A DNA stretch of 20,739 nt from 20CM-4-69-16 sp035637455 (GTDB lineage Bacteria; Gemmatimonadota; Gemmatimonadetes; Gemmatimonadales; GWC2-71-9), in contig DASPXE010000130.1 of NCBI GenBank assembly GCA_035637455.1, forward strand, positions 1 through 20,739, written 5' to 3'. A program made the translations under genes and the position numbers. Of this stretch, positions 9,953 through 16,494 are shown one piece after another. Each line of letters starts with the position of its first letter. Position 1 is the stretch's first letter. The notes beneath the pieces are model-generated. The model had not been told where the DNA came from. It ran no database searches and worked only from the letters and a program-made list of their open reading frames with translations.

Positions 9953-11311
9953 GTGCCCGGTGTGAGCGGGCTACGGCCGCCGGGGCCCAGGGCGCGAACG
10001 CCGCTCGGCCACCTGCTGGCGTTCCGGCGCGACGTCGTCGGGTTCCTGTCGAGCGTCGCCGCCGAGTACGGCGACGTGGCCTGGTTCAAGGTGGGCCCCA
10101 TCGGGGTCGCCCTCCTCAATCACCCCGACTACGTCCGGGACGTGCTCCAGACCAACCACCGCAACTTCGTGAAGGGCCGGCCCCTGCAGCTCGCGCGGCG
10201 GTTGCTCGGCGAGGGGCTGCTCACGAGCGAGGGTCACGTCCACCAGCGGCAGTCGCGGATCGTCCAGCCGGCCTTTCACGCCGAGCGCATTCAGGCCTAC
10301 GGCGCCGTAATGACCGATTGCGCCGTGCGCTGGAGCGCCCGGTGGAGCGACGGCGCTACGCTCGACATGCTGCGCGAGATGACGAGCCTCGCCACGGCGA
10401 TCGCGGGCAGGACGATGTTCCACTGGGATGTGGATTCCACGGCGGCGTGCGGGATCGGAGGCGCCCTGGCCGATGCCATGAGTCTGTTCTCGCGGGCGTC
10501 CATCCCCTTCGCCGAGCTGCTGTTGAAGCTCCCGCTCCCCAGCACGCGCCGCTTCTACCGGGCCAAGGCGCGCCTGGATGCCCTGATCTACGGCTTGATC
10601 GCGGAGCGCCGGCACGAGGGGGGGGACCGCGACCGCGGTGACCTGCTGTCGATGCTGCTGCTGGCGCACGATACGCAGGGCAACGGGACTCGGATGACGG
10701 ACACGCAGGTGCGCGATGAAGCGCTGACGCTGTTCCTCACGGCGCTGGACACGACGTCGCTGGCTCTGACCTGGACGTGGTTCCTGCTCTCCGAGCACCC
10801 CACAGTCGAGGTGGAGCTGCACGCCGAGATCGACCGGGCGCTTCGCGGCCGGGTCCCGACCATCGCCGATATCGAGCACCTGCCCTACACCCGCATGGTG
10901 TTCTCCGAGGCGATGCGGCTCTATCCGCCGATCTACGCGATCGCACGCCAGGCGATCGCCCCGTACGCGATTGGCCCCTACACGGTCCCGGCCGGCACCC
11001 TCGTGCTCCTCAGCCCGTACGTGATGCACCGGGATCCACGGTACTACCCCGATCCCGGGCGGTTCGACCCGCAGCGCTGGAGCGCGCAGGCCACGCCCCG
11101 GCCCCCGAAGTTCGCGTACTTCCCGTTCGGCGGCGGTCCGCGCGGCTGCATCGGCCAGTCCTATGCCATGCAGGAGGCGGTCCTCGTCCTCGCGACACTG
11201 GCCCGGCATTGGCGCATGCGGCTGGCCCCGGAGCATCCCGTCGCGTTCGAGCCCCTGATCAACCTCCGGCCCAAGCACGGCATGCGCATGGTGCTGGAGC
11301 GGCGCCGGTAG
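9953..11311 (+). CDS. Cytochrome P450 monooxygenase
   Basis: A heme-thiolate oxygenase, probably tailoring the product of the upstream synthase. Numbering from GTG 9953 (452 aa): the I-helix motif is T-A-L-D-T-T with Asp266, Thr267 and Thr268 (the usual Gly is Ala264); the K-helix ExxR is Glu319-Arg322; and the heme loop FGGGPRGCIG places the ligand at Cys399. Length and motifs are those of a complete soluble bacterial P450, with no membrane anchor and no fused reductase, so it needs separate redox partners, none of which lie in the window. An in-frame ATG at 9809 would overlap the KAS gene by more than 140 bases with low-complexity sequence, so GTG 9953 (one base after the KAS stop) or GTG 9962 is preferred. 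Neither has a clear ribosome binding site, which fits translational coupling. The substrate is unknown. Confidence 0.93.
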   Translation: MPGVSGLRPPGPRARTPLGHLLAFRRDVVGFLSSVAAEYGDVAWFKVGPIGVALLNHPDYVRDVLQTNHRNFVKGRPLQLARRLLGEGLLTSEGHVHQRQSRIVQPAFHAERIQAYGAVMTDCAVRWSARWSDGATLDMLREMTSLATAIAGRTMFHWDVDSTAACGIGGALADAMSLFSRASIPFAELLLKLPLPSTRRFYRAKARLDALIYGLIAERRHEGGDRDRGDLLSMLLLAHDTQGNGTRMTDTQVRDEALTLFLTALDTTSLALTWTWFLLSEHPTVEVELHAEIDRALRGRVPTIADIEHLPYTRMVFSEAMRLYPPIYAIARQAIAPYAIGPYTVPAGTLVLLSPYVMHRDPRYYPDPGRFDPQRWSAQATPRPPKFAYFPFGGGPRGCIGQSYAMQEAVLVLATLARHWRMRLAPEHPVAFEPLINLRPKHGMRMVLERRR

Positions 11312-11318
11312 GCGGCCC

Positions 11319-12359
11319 ATGATCCCACTGATCGCGTTCACCCTGCTCACGCCGCCACCCGACACCCTTCGGTTCGGGCCGGAGGACATCGATGCCCTGC
11401 CGGCGGCGATGACCCGCGTGGAGCAGCGCGGCGGACGTCTGATCGTGGAGCTTCCGGCCATCGAGGTGCCGGCCGAGGCGGCCATCCGCACGCCGGTGTA
11501 TCGCGTGTCGGTGCCGTTCGCCGTTTCACTGTACGGTTTTGCCGTCGAAGTCGCAGACGAGGCCGGGGGAGCCCTGCCGCCGGATCGCCTCCATCACGTG
11601 GTCTTCACGGATCCGAACCGGCGCGAGCTTTTCCTTCCCCTGGCGCTGCCGATCTTCGCCGCGAGCAAGGAATCGCCCCGCCCGGTCTTTCCGAAGTATC
11701 GCGTTGGCGTGGTGCTTCCCGCGAGCACGCGCTACATCGTCGCGGCGATGTTTGCCAACCCGGAGAGCCGGCCGCGACCGATGGTGGTGCGGCTCGTCCT
11801 CTCGTTCGTGCGACCGGGACGTATCGTCCCCCTGGCGTGGGCGTACGCCTGGACCATGGATGTCACATATCCGCTCGGCGGAGCCGGCGGCCGGCATGAC
11901 TTCGATTTGCCGCCCGGCCGCTCCTCTTACAGCTGGGAGGCCTCCCCGCAGATTCCCGGCACGATCGTCGCCATGGGTGGCCACGCCCACGACTATGCCA
12001 CGGCCATTCAGTTCGAAGACGTCACGGCCGCCAAGACCATCTGGCGCCAGGTCCCCGTGCACGACACCGCGGGACACGTGCACGACATTCCGGGCACACG
12101 GTTCACTCGCTGGTATCGCCTCGGCGTCCACATCGAGCCGTCGCACACGTACCGGGTCTCCGTGGTCTACGACAATCCGACGGGGGTGCGCATTCCCTTC
12201 GGAGGCATGGGGTCGGTGGCAGGTCTGTTCGTTCCGGACCGGAGGCAAGCGTGGCCTCGTCTGGATCCGCGGGATCCGGTCTATCGCGCCCAGATCAACA
12301 ACCTGTTGACCAACATGGCCGGCGCCGAAATGGTCGAGACGGCATCCCACCATCACTGA
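11319..12359 (+). CDS. SURNod19-like / PHM-like putative copper-binding protein
   Basis: A 346-residue protein that resembles the SURNod19-type bacterial hypotheticals and, in motif order, the copper type II ascorbate-dependent monooxygenases (PHM). A His-His pair (92-93, LHHVVF) matches the CuH pair of PHM. GGHAHDY gives His222 and His224, like the CuM HxH. YDNPTG (284-289) then GGMGSVAG places Met297 where PHM has its CuM Met ligand. A clear third CuH histidine was not found; His193 is the only candidate between the pairs and its spacing differs from PHM. The N-terminus has a short hydrophobic stretch (residues 2-10) that may be a weak export signal. The protein ends in three His. It begins 7 bases after the P450 stop and is probably in the same operon. 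Its stop overlaps the convergent PPTase by 7 bases. Monooxygenase activity is inference; a structural or metal-storage role is possible. Confidence 0.72.
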   Translation: MIPLIAFTLLTPPPDTLRFGPEDIDALPAAMTRVEQRGGRLIVELPAIEVPAEAAIRTPVYRVSVPFAVSLYGFAVEVADEAGGALPPDRLHHVVFTDPNRRELFLPLALPIFAASKESPRPVFPKYRVGVVLPASTRYIVAAMFANPESRPRPMVVRLVLSFVRPGRIVPLAWAYAWTMDVTYPLGGAGGRHDFDLPPGRSSYSWEASPQIPGTIVAMGGHAHDYATAIQFEDVTAAKTIWRQVPVHDTAGHVHDIPGTRFTRWYRLGVHIEPSHTYRVSVVYDNPTGVRIPFGGMGSVAGLFVPDRRQAWPRLDPRDPVYRAQINNLLTNMAGAEMVETASHHH

Positions 12360-13126
12360 TGCGTCGGCCGATCACTCCAGGCCCAGCAGCGCAGCACCCG
12401 AGGAGCGTCGGCCGTGGCCAGGGCCGCGACGTAGTGCTCCGCGGGCGGCGGCAGGGGCGCCACCCAGCGAGCGTCCGCGCCAGCGGCGCCGACGACGGTC
12501 ACCCGCTCTCCCCCCGGGCCTGGATTTAGGCCCAGGGCGAACGCGTCCACGGGATGCGAAAGACCCAGGCCCACGGACTTCACGACGGCTTCCTTTCGCG
12601 TCCAGTAGCTGAAGAACGCCCCATCTACCTCGGCGCGGGGCAGGGCGCACAGCGTCGTGTGTTCGTCGGGAGCGAAGAACCGTTTCGCCACGTCGAGGGC
12701 GTCGGGGAACGGGCGCACGTGCTCAATGTCGACCCCGAGGTCGGCGTCGAGCTGCATCGCGAGGAGGCCGACCTCCCGGGAGCGCGACGCATTGAATCGC
12801 ACGCGCTCGGCGCCGGGCCCGCCCTGCAACGCGGGCTTGCCGTGCACGCCATGTCGAAACCGCAGCTGGTGCGGCAGCTGGTCCAGGTAGGCGGCGAGGA
12901 TCGTCCGCACGGACGCCCGGCCCACGACATAGCGCCGCCGATCCGCTGCGTGTCGGAACCGCGCGGCCCGAACCGCTTCCTCCGGCGAGAGCGACCGCTC
13001 AAGCTCGGAGAGCCGGGGCACCCATGGATCCAGAGCGAACGCGAAGACCTGGATCTCCCCGGCCGCCAGACGCGGGAGCGTCGGGGGACTGGCCCACAGG
13101 AGTGCCGCCGTCGTCCGCCCACTCAT
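12353..13126 (-). CDS. Sfp-type 4'-phosphopantetheinyl transferase
   Basis: Transfers the phosphopantetheine arm of CoA to the conserved serine of carrier proteins, and would activate ACP Ser1567 and PCP Ser2611 of the neighbouring megasynthase. Numbered from ATG 13126 (257 aa), it shows the Sfp-family motifs: RFRHAADRRRYVVGR (57-70), GKPAL (96-100), FNASRS (111-116), GVDIE with Asp133 and Glu135 for Mg/CoA binding, and WTRKEAVVK with Trp175, Lys178, Glu179 and Lys183. The usual FN-x-SHS motif has Arg in place of His. An upstream in-frame ATG (13216) would add about 30 low-complexity residues and overlap the divergent gene, so 13126 is preferred. It converges on the PHM-like gene with a 7-base stop overlap and is divergent from the lipid kinase-like gene. 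Confidence 0.93.
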   Translation of the reverse strand: MSGRTTAALLWASPPTLPRLAAGEIQVFAFALDPWVPRLSELERSLSPEEAVRAARFRHAADRRRYVVGRASVRTILAAYLDQLPHQLRFRHGVHGKPALQGGPGAERVRFNASRSREVGLLAMQLDADLGVDIEHVRPFPDALDVAKRFFAPDEHTTLCALPRAEVDGAFFSYWTRKEAVVKSVGLGLSHPVDAFALGLNPGPGGERVTVVGAAGADARWVAPLPPPAEHYVAALATADAPRVLRCWAWSDRPTHQ

Positions 13127-14085
13127 CGGCGAGCCGCTTGACCCCGCACGCACTTGGCCTCGTCGTGAATCGCACGGCCCGCCGTGTGAAGCGGCGGTAT
13201 CTGCGCCGCGACCCATTCTGGCGCGGCTACGTGCCCGACGACCTGGTGAGGCTCACCGGCTGCCTCGCCGAGCTGGACGACGTGGTCGCCGAGTTCCACG
13301 ACGCGGGCGTCGGCGCCGTGGCCACGCTCGGGGGCGATGGGAGCGCGCACCGTCTCGTGGACGCAGTGCTGCGCCGCTACCCGGAAGGCGACGCGCCCAT
13401 GGTTCTTGTGCTCGCGGGCGGAACCATGAACGGCGTGGCGCGGGCGTTGGGCACGGGAGGCGCCCCGGAGGCCGTACTGCGTGCGGCCGTAGCCGACATC
13501 GCGGGGATGAGGCCCCGCGTGCACGCGCGGCACGTGTTGCGCGTCACCGACGCGCGCGGCGGACGAGCGCGCCACGGCTTCGGCTTCGCGACCGGCCTCG
13601 TGTACCGCGCGTACCAGTCCTACTATCGCCGTCCGGAGCCGGGCATCGTCGCCGCGGTGCGCGCGTCGCTGCTCCCGCTCACGGCGGCGCTCTTCGGTCG
13701 TTCGTTCTACGATGGGGTGCACCTCGAGGTCAGCGCCGAGGGCGCGCCGTGGCTGCCGGAGCCGCCGCACACGGTGGTCGCGAGCGTGCTCGACAGCCCG
13801 CTGCTGTGGTTCCGGCCGTTCGGCTCCCCGCTCGGCGACGCCGCGGCGTTCCACCTCGGCGCGACCTCCATGCGACCGAGAGAGGTCGCGCCAAGGTTGT
13901 GGTCGATCTTCCGGGGCACGTGCCGCCATCCGCGCCTCCGGGTCGGTCGCATCCGGGACGCGAGCGTTCGGGGCAATACCGGCTGCCTCATCGACGGGGA
14001 TCTCTATCCCGGCGGGGGGATGGTGGACGTGCGGCTCAGCGCCGGGCCGCGGCTCCGGTTCCTCGTTCCTGCGGGAGCGCCGTGA
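13102..14085 (+). CDS. Diacylglycerol/lipid kinase-family protein (DAGK catalytic domain)
   Basis: Predicted to phosphorylate a lipid hydroxyl such as diacylglycerol using ATP. Numbered from GTG 13102: a beta strand LGLVVN near residue 18-23, the nucleotide-binding GGDGS at 77-81, the second glycine loop AGGTMNGVAR at 105-114 (family pattern GTxNxxA), and a C-terminal LIDGDLY near 296-302 matching the family's DGE-type motif. The length, about 327 aa, fits YegS/DgkB-like proteins. The start is uncertain: GTG 13102 overlaps the divergent PPTase by 25 bases, TTG 13138 would leave 11 bases between the starts, and ATG 13024 looks too far upstream. Its 3' end overlaps the convergent CDP-alcohol phosphatidyltransferase by 50 bases. 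Next to CDP-DAG-type enzymes, a role in feeding phosphatidate to them is inferred. Another lipid substrate is possible. Confidence 0.82.
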   Translation: MPPSSAHSSASRLTPHALGLVVNRTARRVKRRYLRRDPFWRGYVPDDLVRLTGCLAELDDVVAEFHDAGVGAVATLGGDGSAHRLVDAVLRRYPEGDAPMVLVLAGGTMNGVARALGTGGAPEAVLRAAVADIAGMRPRVHARHVLRVTDARGGRARHGFGFATGLVYRAYQSYYRRPEPGIVAAVRASLLPLTAALFGRSFYDGVHLEVSAEGAPWLPEPPHTVVASVLDSPLLWFRPFGSPLGDAAAFHLGATSMRPREVAPRLWSIFRGTCRHPRLRVGRIRDASVRGNTGCLIDGDLYPGGGMVDVRLSAGPRLRFLVPAGAP

Positions 14086-14845
14086 CTCCCGGCGCGGCGG
14101 GATCGGCACGGCGGGCCAGGACCCGGGCGATCACGACCGTTCGGTAGACGGCCGTTGCCAGGGATCCCACGGCGATGACGGCGACTGCTGCCCCCAGCAC
14201 GGCGCCCGGACGCCATCCGAACGAGCCGCTCACCGTGGCGTCGAGCAGCGTCGCGAGCGCGAGCAGCACCAGGCGCTCGGCGCGTTGCGCCAGGCCACCG
14301 GTGCAGGTGACGCCGAGCGCTTCCCCCCGGGCGCGCGTGTAGCTCACCAGGAGCGAGCCGCCGATGGCGAGCGCAGTGGCCGCGGCCGTCCAGGCCGAGC
14401 CGGCCAGATACCACGCGACGCCGACGAATGTGAACGTCTCCGAGAATCGGTCGAGGGTGGAGTCGAGGAAGCCGCCGTACGCCGACGCCATCCCGCGCGC
14501 TCGCGCGATTCGTCCGTCGAGGATATCGGCGATGCCCGCTAGAGCGATGAGCCAGGCGGCGGGTGGCAGTTGCCGCAGGATGAACCCCGCGCCGGCGAGG
14601 AGCCCGAGGGCCGCTCCGGCCCAGTTGAGCGCGTCGGGGGAAACGCGCCGGCGCACAAGCCAGTGCTCCAGTGGGGACAGCGCCCAGACCATCCAGTCGC
14701 GCAGCCAGAACCCCAACAGCACGGACGCGGGCCGGCGCGCTACATCGGCATCGCGCGGCCCTCCCCGGACGCGGACGGCGAAGACGGACATGGTGGCGAG
14801 GAGACCGATGAGCGGCAGCCAGGGGACGATCCAGACGGCACGCAT
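14036..14845 (-). CDS. CDP-alcohol phosphatidyltransferase, membrane protein
   Basis: An integral membrane enzyme that exchanges CMP on a CDP-alcohol (usually CDP-diacylglycerol) for an acceptor alcohol. The full family signature is present in 269 residues: Asp107-x2-Asp110-Gly111-x2-Ala114-Arg115-x8-Gly124-x3-Asp128-x3-Asp132. Several hydrophobic segments are visible, near 5-24, 74-105, 135-167, 190-205 and 212-243. The first, before the catalytic core, is an extra N-terminal helix. The acceptor (glycerol phosphate, inositol phosphate, serine or other) cannot be decided. The ATG starts one base after the stop of the Tam41-like gene on the same strand, so the two are almost certainly co-transcribed and coupled. 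It is convergent with the lipid kinase-like gene, overlapping it by 50 bases. Confidence 0.9.
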   Translation of the reverse strand: MRAVWIVPWLPLIGLLATMSVFAVRVRGGPRDADVARRPASVLLGFWLRDWMVWALSPLEHWLVRRRVSPDALNWAGAALGLLAGAGFILRQLPPAAWLIALAGIADILDGRIARARGMASAYGGFLDSTLDRFSETFTFVGVAWYLAGSAWTAAATALAIGGSLLVSYTRARGEALGVTCTGGLAQRAERLVLLALATLLDATVSGSFGWRPGAVLGAAVAVIAVGSLATAVYRTVVIARVLARRADPAAPGVTALPQERGTGAAARR

Positions 14846-14846
14846 G

Positions 14847-15899
14847 TCAGCGCTGGTGCTGTGGCCGGGTGCGGAGGTAGCGGAGCGCCCGCGGCCACAG
14901 GAAAATCAGCGGCCACCGGCGTTCCCGCGCGGTGAGTTCGATCCTCTCGCCCGTGCTGCGATCGATTTTCCGTACCAGGTAGTCCAGCCACCCGTCATAT
15001 AGGAGCGGATGCTTCAGCAGCCGCAGCGTCGTGCGCAGCTTGCTGAAGCGGAAATAGGTCCGGACGCGCAACTTGACGATGGGGCCAGGAAGGCGCCGTT
15101 GCACAAATGCGTCCCCGTCACGGGCCAGTACGCCGCGGTCCTGGAGGCGTGCGAGAACAGGGCCGTACGTGCCCATCAGCGTGTCGCGCTGCACCGCGAA
15201 CAGTGTGTCCGCGTGGTTCTTGGCCTCGGGGCGGATTTCGTGTGCGAGAGCAACCTCGAGCAGCGTCCGGCAATACAGCTCCAGGTCGAACCGCCGTGGC
15301 AGAAAGACGCGCGCCCATGCGAAGGAGCGCTCGCGTGCCTCACGCACGCTGTGCAGCACCAGCTCCGCGCTCTCCGGGTCCCGGGACCAGACGAGGACGA
15401 TGCATTGCGACACGCGTCCCTGGAAGAAGTGATCGCGGGCGCGGGACGAGCACTCGCGGCGGAAGTGGGGTATGGACGCGATCACGCACTTGGCCTCGTG
15501 CTCGCCGTGGGGGCCTCGGTGGCGGACCGAAATGGCGTTGGGTGGCAGCACGCGCGCCAGCACCATCGCTAGGTTCGGGTGGTGTGGCATGCCGAGGTTG
15601 GCCGCGAGCGCCCGGTACGCTTGCCGGTAGCCGTCGACGATGATGAAGAAATCGAAGGCACTGTCCGCGCGAGGCGCCCGCCCTTGGGCCCGCGATCCAT
15701 AGTGGAGAATGGCCCGCGTCGTGGGGCCGAACATCGAGGCTAGAGATTCTGCAAGCGAGCGCGCCGTAGGTGTCGGGTCCTGCAGGCCATCAGCGGACCG
15801 ATCACGGTCGATGAACGATGGGAAGCCGCCTTCCACGACCACAAGGTCGGGCGGGCTGCGGGTCTCGTCAAGCCACGCGGTTCGGCGGTGCAACTCCAT
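14847..15899 (-). CDS. Putative Tam41-like nucleotidyltransferase (candidate phosphatidate cytidylyltransferase)
   Basis: Not a standard bacterial CdsA: there are no multiple membrane helices. The 350-residue protein has a nucleotidyltransferase signature, HYGSRAQG at 66-73 followed by FDFFIIVDG at 82-90 with Asp83 and Asp89. This matches the YGSG...DFxxxVDD layout of mitochondrial Tam41/Mmp37, which makes CDP-diacylglycerol. Further similarities are Lys137 in EAKCVIA, a segment near 157-172 like the Tam41 'GRLxKPV' region, and EIRPEAKNHADT...TYGPVL (221-249), like the conserved Tam41 C-terminal stretch. A basic amphipathic tail (about 275-345) could sit on the membrane. Coupling to the CDP-alcohol phosphatidyltransferase, one base downstream, supports CDP-DAG synthesis. 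The assignment was made from memory without alignment. The start is uncertain because ATG 15899 abuts the tRNA; GTG at 15842 is an alternative. Confidence 0.62.
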   Translation of the reverse strand: MELHRRTAWLDETRSPPDLVVVEGGFPSFIDRDRSADGLQDPTPTARSLAESLASMFGPTTRAILHYGSRAQGRAPRADSAFDFFIIVDGYRQAYRALAANLGMPHHPNLAMVLARVLPPNAISVRHRGPHGEHEAKCVIASIPHFRRECSSRARDHFFQGRVSQCIVLVWSRDPESAELVLHSVREARERSFAWARVFLPRRFDLELYCRTLLEVALAHEIRPEAKNHADTLFAVQRDTLMGTYGPVLARLQDRGVLARDGDAFVQRRLPGPIVKLRVRTYFRFSKLRTTLRLLKHPLLYDGWLDYLVRKIDRSTGERIELTARERRWPLIFLWPRALRYLRTRPQHQR

Positions 15900-15972
15900 G
15901 CGCCAGCCGCGATTCGAACGCGGGACCTTCGGCTCCGGAGGCCGACGCTCTATCCAGCTGAGCTACTGGCGC
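15899..15972 (-). tRNA. tRNA-Arg (anticodon CCG)
   Basis: The minus strand folds into a full cloverleaf. The acceptor stem is GCGCCAG/CTGGCGC, the D arm is GCTC-AGCTGGATA-GAGC, the anticodon stem is TCGGC/GCCGA around loop CTCCGGA (anticodon CCG, reading CGG), the variable loop is AGGTC, and the T arm is CCGCG-TTCGAAT-CGCGG. All stems are perfectly paired. The discriminator base is A at 15899. No CCA is encoded, so it is added after transcription. The 3' end coincides with the proposed ATG of the Tam41-like gene. Confidence 0.96.
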
Positions 15973-15973
15973 G

Positions 15974-15988
15974 TGTTGTGCTACAACA
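15974..15988. repeat. Short inverted repeat just upstream of the tRNA
   Basis: TGTTGT-gct-ACAACA forms a perfect 6-bp inverted repeat with a 3-base loop, beginning two bases outside the 5' end of the tRNA-Arg. It could be a small operator-like site or part of the precursor leader, or chance. The rest of the gap to 16098 shows no gene and no strong promoter match by eye. Confidence 0.35.
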
Positions 15989-16098
15989 ACGTAACCGACG
16001 GCGGGCGGCGGTGCGCCGGACCGATGTTTGACGCTCTGTCCTACCGACTCCTCAACTTATCTTGCTACAGGTCGATGCGGTACTCCACCGCGCGGGCT

Positions 16099-16494
16099 CT
16101 AGCGATTTGGCGGGATCGTCTTCAGCAGCTTCCGGATCTGGGTTTCCAGCTCGCTGATCGTCCAGGGTTTCGCGAAGAACGCCGTGCCCGGCCTCGACCG
16201 GAGGACCGCTAAGGCGTCACCGCCGATGCGCGGGCTCGTGAACAGAAACCGCGTGGCCTGTCCGACGCGCGGGATGACGACGTCCGACACGACAACGTCG
16301 ATGCGACCTGGATTCATCAAGAGGAGCTTGAGCCCGGCCGCGCCGTGGCGGGCGAGCATGACCCGGTAGCGCTTCCGTTCCAAGCCCCGCCGCACCATTT
16401 GGCGGATCCCAACCTGGCCGTCCACGCACAGTATGGTGCGGCGGTCGCGCCGCCGGGCTGCGGTCCTGGCGGTCCTATCGGGCCCCTTCAGCAC
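16099..16494 (-). CDS. Stand-alone response-regulator receiver protein, atypical (shortened)
   Basis: A single receiver domain with no output domain, about 131 aa from GTG 16494. The recognisable positions are Asp25 in LCVDGQ, phosphoacceptor Asp71 in VVVSDVVIP, Thr86 in FLFTSP and Lys109 in FFAKPW. Two things are odd. The paired acidic residue after Asp25 is Gly (D-G instead of D-D), which weakens the Mg site. Only 15 residues separate Asp71 from Thr86, about half the normal CheY spacing, so most of helix alpha3 is absent. It may be degenerate or a non-phosphorylated pseudo-receiver. The reading frame extends to 16608 but that part lies inside the HAF gene. GTG 16494 overlaps the HAF 3' end by 20 bases and has no clear ribosome binding site, so the start is uncertain. 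Confidence 0.62.
   Translation of the reverse strand: MLKGPDRTARTAARRRDRRTILCVDGQVGIRQMVRRGLERKRYRVMLARHGAAGLKLLLMNPGRIDVVVSDVVIPRVGQATRFLFTSPRIGGDALAVLRSRPGTAFFAKPWTISELETQIRKLLKTIPPNR

Noticed and set aside
9971..11491. 506-residue minus-strand frame opposite the P450
   Set aside because: The P450 on the + strand has ExxR and the heme Cys loop; the antisense frame has no domain and spans a gene boundary.
11539..12309. Frames 11539-12309 (+) and 11526-12356 (-) inside the PHM-like gene
   Set aside because: These are shadow frames; only the 11319-12359 frame holds ordered His/Met motifs.
15899..15972. tRNA-Arg as an integration (att) site for a mobile element
   Set aside because: No integrase, direct repeat of the tRNA 3' end, or composition change was seen on either side within the window.
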